Shown here one piece after another: positions 1 to 6,624 of a stretch of 11,307 bases of DNA (the stretch's first letter is position 1; every line of letters begins with the position of its first letter). A model generated the notes under the pieces. That model worked only from the letters and a program-made list of their open reading frames with translations. It was not told the origin of the DNA and made no database searches. The position numbers and the translations under genes are program-made. Location of the stretch: assembly GCA_003248565.1 (NCBI GenBank), contig QFOV01000158.1, positions 1 to 11,307 of the forward strand. The letters are read 5' to 3'. The DNA is from Stenotrophomonas sp. (GTDB lineage Bacteria > Pseudomonadota > Gammaproteobacteria > Xanthomonadales > Xanthomonadaceae).

Positions 1-10
1 GGAACCAACC

Positions 11-592
11 ATGAGCAACAGCGCCTCGCTGGACGCCCTGCTGCGTCGCCTGATCGATACACCACCGGACTTCCTCGATCCGCCACGGCGCGGCCGCGAA
101 GGGCAGCTGCAGGTCGCCGCCGTGGTCAACGACGTGCTGGCGCTGCATGGTGTCGCCTTGCCTGCTGCGTTGCAGGCCAGCCTGTCCGGCAACCTGGCGG
201 CGGTCACCGCCAACCAGCTGAGTCTGTCCGCGGTGATGGCCTGGCTGCTCGCCGGTGAGGCCTGGCACGCGCTGCGCTTCCCGCGCGAGGCGCTGCTGCC
301 GGTATTTGCCGAGGCAGTGCCCGCGTTGGCAGCGGAGGCCGCAGTGAACCGCTATCTGCACGACCCGGACCGGCGCGAGGAACTGGTGCGTACCGCCATC
401 GCGCGGCTGGGCCTGCTGCCTGCGGGTGAAACCGCGGCACAGGCAGCTGATCGCCTGGCCAGCGTCAGCAGCGTCGAACGCCGTCGCTTGCTGGACGCCA
501 GCCGCGCCGCCGAAGCGCGCGCACGTGCGATCCGCGAGGCGCTGGCACGCAAGGCGGCCGAGGAATCGGCGGACAAATGGACGCGCGAGTGA
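11..592 (+). CDS. Unrecognised helical protein, first gene of the NAD-salvage operon
   Basis: I do not recognise this 193-residue protein and assign no function. It has no signal peptide and no clear membrane span, so it is probably cytoplasmic. The sequence is rich in Ala, Leu and Arg and looks almost wholly alpha-helical. Residues about 1-110 are mixed hydrophobic helices. Residues about 150-193 form a strongly charged stretch ending in ARKAAEESADKWTRE, which could be a coiled coil or interaction surface. The start ATG lies only 10 bases into the window, behind GGAACCAACC with a weak GGA as ribosome site, so earlier operon genes may lie outside. Its last 16 bases overlap the start of the adenylate-forming enzyme gene, which suggests coupled translation and perhaps a physical partnership with that enzyme (inference). 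Codon use (high GC at third positions) supports real coding. Confidence 0.8.
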   Translation: MSNSASLDALLRRLIDTPPDFLDPPRRGREGQLQVAAVVNDVLALHGVALPAALQASLSGNLAAVTANQLSLSAVMAWLLAGEAWHALRFPREALLPVFAEAVPALAAEAAVNRYLHDPDRREELVRTAIARLGLLPAGETAAQAADRLASVSSVERRRLLDASRAAEARARAIREALARKAAEESADKWTRE

Positions 593-1938
593 ATCAAGAC
601 CCGCACGACGGCGAGCGCTATCCCACCTTGAGCGAAGCGGGCAGGGCGATGCTGCAGCGGATGCGCGAGCATCCGGCGGCACCGCGCTACCGCAACCAGA
701 GTGGCAACCGACTGCTCGCCGGGGAAGTGCAGCAACTGCGCGCGTACGAACACCATATCCTCGGCGCCGGTTTCCAGTGGCAGCCGGGTTCACCCCCGCC
801 GTGGTTGGGAGCCTTTGTCGATGAGGTGATCGTCCAGGTTCCGCATTTCCGCGCGCGCGGGCATTCGGCATGCTTCGAGGACATCGCCACCACCCATCGC
901 GGTGACCTGGCTGCCGATATCGCCCAGTTCGTTCCCGATCCGGTGCCATTGCAGCGGATGATGAACTTCCGTACCACCGGCACCACCGGCCATCCGCTGG
1001 TGTTGCCCTCGCATCCAGTCGTGGCCGGCCGCTATCTGGCCTATCACAAGCGTGCCTTGGCACGCGCTGGCGTGTTCTTGCGCAACGGTCGCGGGCAGAT
1101 GGGCGTGATGCTGCTGGGCATGCAGCAACGCTGCTTCACCTATGTGTCGGTGACGCCGAGCATGGACGAGTCCGGGCTGGCCAAGATCAACCTGCATCCG
1201 GATGAGTGGCGTCATCCCGATGACCGCGCGCGCTATATCGATGCGCTGCAGCCGGAAGTGATTGCCGGTGATCCGATCTCTTTCGCCACCTTGCTGGAAC
1301 TGGAGGTCAGCCACCGGCCGCGCGCGCTGCTGTCGGTGTCGATGGCCTTGTCGCCCGGCCTGCGGCAGGCCTTGCAACAACGATTCGACTGCCCCGTACT
1401 GGACATTTATTCGATGAACGAAGCCGGTCCGCTGGCGGTGCATGATGCTGCCGCCGGTGGCCACGTGCTGCTGCAGCCAGGCATGTATGTGGAAGTGCTG
1501 GACGATACCGGTTGTGCCGTTGCGGATGGGCAGGCCGGTGAGATCACCTTGACCGGTGGTTTCAACTTCTGCCTGCCGCTGCTGCGCTACCGCACTGGCG
1601 ACCGTGGCGCGCTGGCGATGTGCGGCGATGTGCCGATGATTGTCGACCTGCAGGGCAGGCGACCGGTACGCTACCGCACCCGCAGTGGCCGCTGGATCAA
1701 CAACATCGACCTGACCCACGCCTTGGCGGCGCTGCCGCTGTCGCGCTTTCGTGTGCACCAGCAGGGCGACGGCAGCGTCAACCTGCATCTACCAGCCGCC
1801 GAGGCCGGTTACGCACAGCAGGCGCAAGCGGCCCTGCAACATACCCTGGACGACCTGCCGGTACAGGTCGTGCTGATGCACGTGGAGGACAAAGTGCTGC
1901 AATACACCACCGATCTCAACGAAGGCCTGGGCGCATGA
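577..1938 (+). CDS. PaaK/CapK-like adenylate-forming enzyme (AMP-dependent synthetase/ligase family)
   Basis: A 453-residue member of the adenylate-forming superfamily, closest in layout to phenylacetate-CoA ligase/CapK/coenzyme F390 synthetase-type proteins. Such enzymes activate a carboxylate (or another acceptor) with ATP to an AMP intermediate. Visible motifs in order are the phosphate-binding loop TTGTTG at residues 133-138, SMNEAG at 279-284 (position of the usual Y-x-x-T/S-E motif), and YRTGDRG at 338-344 (Asp contacting the ribose). A small C-terminal domain ends in DKVLQYTTDL, where Lys439 could be the catalytic lysine. The N-terminal ~125 residues are less typical. The substrate cannot be read from sequence. 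The start overlaps the preceding gene by 16 bases, and the stop overlaps the pnuC start (ATGA). Lying ahead of pnuC and nadR, it may act on a pyridine-related or NAD-dependent substrate, but that is only inference. A LuxE-like acyl-protein synthetase is a less likely alternative. Confidence 0.85.
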   Translation: MDARVNQDPHDGERYPTLSEAGRAMLQRMREHPAAPRYRNQSGNRLLAGEVQQLRAYEHHILGAGFQWQPGSPPPWLGAFVDEVIVQVPHFRARGHSACFEDIATTHRGDLAADIAQFVPDPVPLQRMMNFRTTGTTGHPLVLPSHPVVAGRYLAYHKRALARAGVFLRNGRGQMGVMLLGMQQRCFTYVSVTPSMDESGLAKINLHPDEWRHPDDRARYIDALQPEVIAGDPISFATLLELEVSHRPRALLSVSMALSPGLRQALQQRFDCPVLDIYSMNEAGPLAVHDAAAGGHVLLQPGMYVEVLDDTGCAVADGQAGEITLTGGFNFCLPLLRYRTGDRGALAMCGDVPMIVDLQGRRPVRYRTRSGRWINNIDLTHALAALPLSRFRVHQQGDGSVNLHLPAAEAGYAQQAQAALQHTLDDLPVQVVLMHVEDKVLQYTTDLNEGLGA

Positions 1939-2504
1939 CCGCACTGGAAATCGCGGCCAACGCCTTCGCCACCGCGTCCATCCTGTGTGCGGCGCGCAAC
2001 AGCGTACATACCTGGTGGACGGGCATCATTGGCTGCTCGCTGTTCGGCCTGCTGTTCTGGCATACCCAGCTGTATGCCGATGTGCTGCTGCAGGTGTTCT
2101 TCGTCGTCGCCAGCATGTTCGGATGGTGGAACTGGCACGCCAGCGCCAGCCATGCGGCACTGCCGATCAAGCGCACGCCGTTGCGCAGCTTCCTGTTGAT
2201 GGGCGCCGCTGCGCTGCTGGCCGGTGCTGCCTACGGGCTGGTGCTGCATCGCTTTACCGACGCCTACGCGCCGTTCGCTGATTCCTCGGTGCTGTGCCTG
2301 TCGGTGCTGGCGCAGCTGCTGCTGATGCGCAGGCGCATCGAGACCTGGCCGGTGTGGGTGCTGGTCAACACCATCGCGGTCCCGCTGTACGCCTCGCGCG
2401 GGCTCACCCTGACGTCCGTGTTGTATGCGGCGTATTGGATCAACGCTTGGTTGGCCTGGCGGCATTGGCGCCGGCTGTGGCGCGAGCAGGGCGCGGCTGC
2501 GTGA
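1935..2504 (+). CDS. pnuC: Nicotinamide riboside transporter PnuC
   Basis: A 189-residue inner-membrane protein of the PnuC family, which imports nicotinamide riboside by facilitated diffusion; intracellular phosphorylation traps the substrate. The protein is mostly hydrophobic with about seven predicted membrane segments. It carries aromatic-rich family features: MFGWWNW at residues 61-67, the polar-aromatic VNTIAVPLY at 144-152, and YAAYWINAWLAW near the C-terminus, followed by a basic cytoplasmic tail. Length is slightly under that of E. coli PnuC (about 240). The ATG at 1935 overlaps the preceding stop as ATGA, so translation is probably coupled; the reading frame stays open further upstream but that stretch lies over the ligase gene and is not PnuC-like. 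The nadR homologue follows with a 4-base overlap, the usual partner supplying the nicotinamide riboside kinase that traps the import. Confidence 0.93.
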   Translation: MTALEIAANAFATASILCAARNSVHTWWTGIIGCSLFGLLFWHTQLYADVLLQVFFVVASMFGWWNWHASASHAALPIKRTPLRSFLLMGAAALLAGAAYGLVLHRFTDAYAPFADSSVLCLSVLAQLLLMRRRIETWPVWVLVNTIAVPLYASRGLTLTSVLYAAYWINAWLAWRHWRRLWREQGAAA

Positions 2505-3589
2505 GCATGCTGCGGGTCGGCCTGGTGGTGGGCAAGTTCTGCCCGCTGCACCGCGGTCACCAGTTGCTGCTGGATCATGCACAGGCGGCCTGCGAGCGCC
2601 TGGTCGTGGTCAGTTACACCAAACCCGAGTTTCCCGGCATGGCGCCCGCGCGACGCGAGGCCTGGCTGCGAGCGCTGTATCCCGACGCCAACCACTGGGT
2701 GCTCGACGACGTGCGCCTGGCCGCACATTGCCAGCGCTTGGGGCTGCCGCAGCGATGCCTGCCGGATAACGATGCCAGTGACGAGGCGCATCGCCTGTTC
2801 ATGGCCTGGCTGCTGCGCGAGGTGATCCAGCGCGAGGTGGATCTGGTGTTCACCAGCGAGGACTACGGGCCCGGTTTCGCTGCAGTGCTGTCGCAGCAAC
2901 AGCAACTGCATGGCGGCCGCGCGGTGGCGCACGTTGAGGTCGATCCGGCACGGCGCAGCGTGCCGGTATCGGGCACTGCAGTGCGCGCGGACCTGCATGC
3001 GCAGCGGCAGCAGCTGGCGCCGCAGGTGTATCGCGATTTCGTCAGGCGGGTGGTGTTGCTGGGCGGTGAATCCACCGGGAAATCAACGCTGGTCCAGACA
3101 CTGGCCACGCGCTGCGATAGCGTCTACGCGGCGGAGTATGGCCGCGAGCTATGGGAGGCGCAGGATGGGCAGCTGCAGGAGTCGGATCTGCTGCATATCG
3201 CCCAGACCCAGGTAGCGCGCGAGGAAAATCTGCTGGGTGCCGCCACCGGCTGGCTGGTCTGCGACACCTCGCCGTTGACCACCTTGTTGTACGCCGAGGC
3301 GATGTTTGGTCGCGCCGATCCGTGCTTGCTGGAGTTGGCGCGACGTCACTATGACCTGGTGTTGGTGTGCGACCCTGATGTTCCATTCGTGCAGGACGGC
3401 ACCCGCCGCGACGAGGCGTTCCGGCGCTGGCAACATGCCTGGTATCTGCGTGAGCTTGGCAGCCGGCAGATTCCTTTCCGCCGGTTGGGCGGCGATTGGC
3501 AGCAGCGAGAGGCGGCGGCGCTGGCAGCCATGGCCGAGCTGCAGCCGGATGTGGATGCAGCCAGGTCGCGGCCAGCGCTGGTTCAGTAG
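2501..3589 (+). CDS. nadR: NadR-type bifunctional NMN adenylyltransferase / nicotinamide riboside kinase
   Basis: A 362-residue cytoplasmic enzyme for the last two steps of nicotinamide riboside salvage: NR to NMN (kinase) and NMN to NAD (adenylyltransferase). The N-terminal domain starts at once with GKFCPLHRGH, where HRGH at residues 17-20 is the nucleotidyltransferase HxGH motif. VSGTAVR at 156-162 matches the conserved (I/V)S-x-T-x-(I/V)R motif of that fold. The C-terminal kinase domain has the Walker A loop GGESTGKST at 188-196. The helix-turn-helix that makes enterobacterial NadR a repressor is absent, so this is probably an enzyme only, as known for Haemophilus NadR. The start is ambiguous: GTG at 2501 overlaps the pnuC stop as GTGA and has AGCAGG ten bases upstream; ATG at 2507 would remove two residues. 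The stop at 3587-3589 overlaps the end of the convergent TPR gene. Confidence 0.92.
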   Translation: MSMLRVGLVVGKFCPLHRGHQLLLDHAQAACERLVVVSYTKPEFPGMAPARREAWLRALYPDANHWVLDDVRLAAHCQRLGLPQRCLPDNDASDEAHRLFMAWLLREVIQREVDLVFTSEDYGPGFAAVLSQQQQLHGGRAVAHVEVDPARRSVPVSGTAVRADLHAQRQQLAPQVYRDFVRRVVLLGGESTGKSTLVQTLATRCDSVYAAEYGRELWEAQDGQLQESDLLHIAQTQVAREENLLGAATGWLVCDTSPLTTLLYAEAMFGRADPCLLELARRHYDLVLVCDPDVPFVQDGTRRDEAFRRWQHAWYLRELGSRQIPFRRLGGDWQQREAAALAAMAELQPDVDAARSRPALVQ

Positions 3590-5236
3590 CGCGCAGCTGC
3601 CAGCGGCACATCTGCCCATTGCCACGCTGCTGTGTGCTGGCGTTTGGTTTCGGCTGCCGCATCGGCCTGGCCCAGCACCTGTTGTGCCTGTGCCAGCCCG
3701 AACAACGACCAGCCATTGGCCGGATAGGTCTTGAGGTCCTGGCTGAAGGCTTCGGCTGCGGATTCCGCATCACCTGCATCCAGCAGCGCGGCGCCCAGAT
3801 AGGGACGCACCGGCAGCGGCCAGTCGGCGGGTTCGTTGTAGGCCAGGGCATCTTCGGCGGCTGCGGCCTCCCGCAATGCAGTGATGGCAGCATCGTGTTT
3901 GCCCTGTGCGCGTAGCAACTCGCCACGCAGGAGTGCATCGGCCACACGCAGCACGCCGTCGGCATGGTTGATGTCGAAGAAGCTGACCTGCGCCATTGCC
4001 GTATCGGCGGTGATGGCACAGTGCGCCTTTGCGGGCATGTGCCATGCCGCGGGCGAAATGGCGGATCGCGGCAGGATAGGGAAGTTCGGCTGCAGTGCCG
4101 GTGTCGGCGAGAATGCCGTCCCAATCACCGAAGCGGACCTGGGTAAGCAGCGGTGCCACCACGAACTGCTGCATGAACTGCATCGGGGCCTCGCCCATGG
4201 CCGCACGGTCCGCCCGATCGGCCGTCTGTCTGGCGGCCTGCATGGACAGCGTGCGCGAGCCGGTCAGTCCCGTGGTCATCGTGGCGAAGTGCCAGTTGTG
4301 TGGCACGTAGCCCAACGGATAGACGCCATTGCTGCCACGGCAGACCGCGAGGAAGTCCTTGTCGGCGGTGGTCGCAGCCAGATTGGTCAGGGTTGCATCG
4401 TGGTAGCGGCCAACACGGATGTAGATATGCGCGGGCATATGCACCAGGTGGCCGGATCCCGGTGCCAGCGCAGCCAGCGCATCGGCGTAGGGCTCGGCGC
4501 GCTTTGGCTCGGGCGAGGATTCCATGGCGTGGATGTAGTAGTGCATCGCGCCGATATGGCGCGGGTTGCGCGCCAGCACGCGCTCCAGTTCGCCGACCAA
4601 TGCCTGGGTGAACTCGGGGGGCTTGCCATCCTGCCAATAAGCCCACGGCGAGAGATCCATCAAGGCCTCCGCGTACAGCGTGGCGGCATCATCGTCTTCA
4701 GGAAACTGCGCCACTACCGCTGCCATCGCGTCGGCGTAGTCATGGTCCAGTTGCTTGCGGTCTTCTGGTGCGGGATCGCTGTAGCGTTTCTGTAGCGCCT
4801 GGATCAGCGCTTGGTCGGCAGGTCGCGCGCCAGTGGCGAGGGTGGCGGCACGTGCTGCCAATGCAGTGGCTTCCTTGGCAGCTGCCGGGTCCATTGGCAG
4901 ATTGATGTTCGGCCCAAGCACCAAGGCCTGGCCCCAGATGCACATTGCACATGCCGGGTCCAAGCGCGCAGCTTCGGCGAAAGCACGCCCGGCAGCTTCA
5001 TGATTGAAGCCATAGGCCAGACGCAGGCCTTGGTCGAAGTAGCGCTGTGCCAGTGGCACCTTGCTGCCGATGTCGCGGTGCAGGTCGCCGAAGGTGTCGA
5101 ACAACGGGAGTTCATTGGCATCGGCTGCGGGTGCTGTCTCGACGATGGAGGTTGGCTTGTTGGAAGTGTCGCAGCCCGACAGCGCTGCAGCCGCAAACAG
5201 GGACGGAAGCAGCAGGGACAAGGATCGACGGACCAT
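3583..5236 (-). pseudogene. TPR-repeat lipoprotein gene, split by a frameshift near 4030
   Basis: The N-terminal part begins at ATG 5236, preceded by a ribosome site GAGAAG with six-base spacing, and has a lipoprotein signal (MVRRSLSLLLPSLF then LSGC, acylated Cys22). The exported product resembles large TPR-containing proteins of unknown role. Features include LDPACAMCIWG with a CxxC pair, HYYIHAME, HLVHMPAHIYIRVGRY and YPLGYVPHNWHF. This frame runs well to HFARGMAHARKG at about 4030, then degenerates. The rest of the family sequence (AQVSFFDINHADGVLRVADALL, YNEPADWPLPVRPYLGAALL, NGWSLFGLAQA) continues in the next frame to TGA at 3583-3585. The span is 1654 bases; removing one base gives 550 codons plus stop, consistent with a single inserted base, for example in the TTT at 4028-4030 (plus strand). 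A sequencing error, a recent mutation or a non-triplet deletion would look the same. It converges on nadR with a 7-base overlap. Confidence 0.82.
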
Positions 5237-5308
5237 TGTGGCTTCTCGGGGCGGATGGACGCGAAGATACTGCTGGGCGCGGCTGGGTGGTGATATGCCG
5301 AGATGAAA

Positions 5309-5350
5309 ACACCGTAAAAAATGCAGACCGGAGAATCGCAATTACGGTGT
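5309..5350. promoter_or_regulatory. Candidate operator: spaced 9-bp inverted repeat ACACCGTAA / TTACGGTGT
   Basis: ACACCGTAA at 5309-5317 is repeated exactly in inverse as TTACGGTGT at 5342-5350. The half-site centres are 33 bp apart, about three helical turns, so both arms face the same side of the DNA. It sits in the 292-bp region between the divergent TPR lipoprotein (start 5236) and metallo-beta-lactamase (start 5529), about 73 bp before the former and 180 bp before the latter. The position and phasing suit a regulator binding both arms and possibly looping or bridging them. No regulator gene lies next to it. A 24-base loop makes an RNA hairpin less likely. The rest of the region shows no convincing -35/-10 pair. 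Confidence 0.4.
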
Positions 5351-5392
5351 GCTGCGGACGCCGGCCGTTCATTGCCGGATGGCGAGGTGCCT

Positions 5393-5407
5393 GGCACGTA
5401 TCGTGCC
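5393..5407. promoter_or_regulatory. Short palindrome GGCACG-TAT-CGTGCC in the divergent region
   Basis: A perfect 6-bp inverted repeat with a three-base centre lies 122 bp upstream of the metallo-beta-lactamase start. It has the size of a repressor or activator half-site pair, or a small hairpin. Short palindromes of this type arise by chance in GC-rich DNA, so support is weak. Confidence 0.2.
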
Positions 5408-5528
5408 GGCCTGCCCGCGGATGGGCGAAGGCCAAGGAAAACTCATGGCTCGGCCCAGTTCTACGCATTTGTCGCAATCTCCTCCACGGCGCACAGTTCC
5501 TGCACGTATTGGACAAGGCGCAGAAACG

Positions 5529-6410
5529 ATGCAGAAGCAGGGAATTCGCAGGAGATTGCAGGTGGCGGTGATGCTGCTTGCCGGAGCGGCGTCGTCGGCG
5601 GCGTGGGCTGGAGCGCCCGCGGACTGGACGACACCGATCAAACCATTTCATATCGTCGACAACATCTATTACGTAGGCAGCGAGGGACTGGCGGCATACC
5701 TGATCGTGTCGGAGCAGGGTGCGATCCTGCTGGATGCTCCGCTTGCTGCCAATACGGATCAGATCGAGCGCAACATCGAAAGCCTGGGTGTGCCGCTGCA
5801 TGATGTGCGGCTGTTGCTCAGCAGCCATGCCCACGCGGATCATGTCGGCGCGATGGCAGCACTCAAGCGCGACACCGGTGCACGTTATGCCGCCAGCGCT
5901 GGCGACCGTTGGGCGCTTGAGAACGGCAGGAACCAGGGCGACAACAACTACGGCATCCAGCCCTTCGATCCGATCAAGCTGGATGAGATCGTCAGCGATG
6001 GGCAGAAGCTGCGGCTTGGTGACGTCGAGCTGACGGCGCATCTCACGCCGGGGCACACCGCCGGTTGCACCAGCTGGAGCATGACCGTGAATGACCGTGG
6101 CGCGCCGCGCGAGGTGTTGTTCCTGTGCAGCATTACCGTCGCCGGCAATACGCTGGTTGGGAATCGCAGTTACCCGACGATCGCCGAGGATTTCCGCGCT
6201 ACGTTTGCAAAGCTTGGCGCAATGCAGGCCGACATCGTCCTGAGCGGCCACCCTGATACCACCGGCATCCTTGAGCGGCAGGCGCAACGCGTCGATGGTG
6301 ACGAGGATGCATTTGTGGACCCCTGCCTGCTCGCCCGGCTGGTGGACGAGCACAAGGAGAGTTTCGAGGACGCCTTGAGCAAGGCGCGTTCAACGACCCC
6401 GCGCCCTTGA
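5529..6410 (+). CDS. bla: Subclass B3 metallo-beta-lactamase, secreted
   Basis: A 293-residue periplasmic zinc hydrolase of the subclass B3 metallo-beta-lactamase type, which opens the beta-lactam ring, typically including carbapenems. Residues 1-27 form a signal peptide (basic MQKQGIRRR, hydrophobic core, cleavage after AAWA). The first zinc site and Asp are in HAHADH: His100, His102, Asp104 and His105. His176 in TPGHTAG and His241 in LSGHPD complete the two-zinc set. Ser201 in LCSITV stands where B1/B2 enzymes have the zinc-binding Cys, which is the B3 signature. Length matches the family (L1 is about 290). The sequence differs clearly from S. maltophilia L1 (no ADSLSAPGYQL or HPGASNWDY), so it is a different B3 lineage. 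The frame is open back to 5349, but only the ATG at 5529 gives a normal signal peptide. No ampR-like regulator adjoins it. Actual beta-lactam hydrolysis is inferred, since B3 relatives of unknown substrate exist. Confidence 0.88.
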   Translation: MQKQGIRRRLQVAVMLLAGAASSAAWAGAPADWTTPIKPFHIVDNIYYVGSEGLAAYLIVSEQGAILLDAPLAANTDQIERNIESLGVPLHDVRLLLSSHAHADHVGAMAALKRDTGARYAASAGDRWALENGRNQGDNNYGIQPFDPIKLDEIVSDGQKLRLGDVELTAHLTPGHTAGCTSWSMTVNDRGAPREVLFLCSITVAGNTLVGNRSYPTIAEDFRATFAKLGAMQADIVLSGHPDTTGILERQAQRVDGDEDAFVDPCLLARLVDEHKESFEDALSKARSTTPRP

Positions 6411-6466
6411 GCAGGCGCCGCAGATTCCATCGGCAGACGAACCGCCTGAGATCTTCAGCGTAACCA

Positions 6467-6593
6467 CGTAGCCGGGTAAGCGCAGCGCACCCGGGGAATC
6501 GTTGAGTCAGATATGGCGTTGACGTGCTTGTATGGGCACGCGACTTCGCACCGCTCTGCAAGCTCCCGGGTGCGCTGCGCTTACCCGGCTACG
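6467..6593. repeat. Inverted pair of Xanthomonadaceae intergenic palindromic repeats
   Basis: A 29-bp unit beginning CGTAGCCGGGTAAGCGCAGC at 6467-6495 recurs exactly in reverse complement at 6565-6593, separated by 69 bases. Each unit is itself a partial palindrome (CCGGGT...ACCCGG). I recognise this type as a frequent intergenic repeat of Stenotrophomonas/Xanthomonas, related to the GTAGGGTGGGTTAGCGCAGCG repeats of other Proteobacteria. The head-to-head doublet can fold into one long stem and lies between the convergent stops of the metallo-beta-lactamase (6410) and the response regulator (6625), where it may end transcription from both sides or stabilise 3' ends. There is no T-tract, so factor-independent termination is not assured. 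The rest of 6411-6624 holds no gene. Confidence 0.75.
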
Positions 6594-6624
6594 GCGTCTG
6601 CTCGCTTTCATGTCGTCGGCTGGT

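Noticed and set aside
1620..1934. Upstream in-frame extension of pnuC
   Set aside because: The stretch lies over the ligase C-terminus, codes a low-complexity polar sequence with no PnuC features, and the ATG at 1935 gives the normal family N-terminus.
4000..4050. Programmed ribosomal frameshift in the TPR gene
   Set aside because: There is no slippery heptamer with a downstream structure; AAAGGC offers only a short run, and loss of reading frame is the simpler explanation.
3042..4124. Long minus-strand ORF antisense to nadR
   Set aside because: Its translation is full of Arg, Pro, His and Cys in low-complexity runs, typical of the empty frame of GC-rich genes, and crosses the end of the TPR gene out of frame.
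5237..5341. Earlier ATG (5341, minus) for the TPR lipoprotein
   Set aside because: It would put 35 extra residues before a proper lipoprotein signal; ATG 5236 has a good GAGAAG ribosome site.
5349..5528. Earlier start codons for the metallo-beta-lactamase
   Set aside because: They would bury the signal peptide behind 60 residues of arginine- and proline-rich sequence without family resemblance, and would cover the operator-like region.
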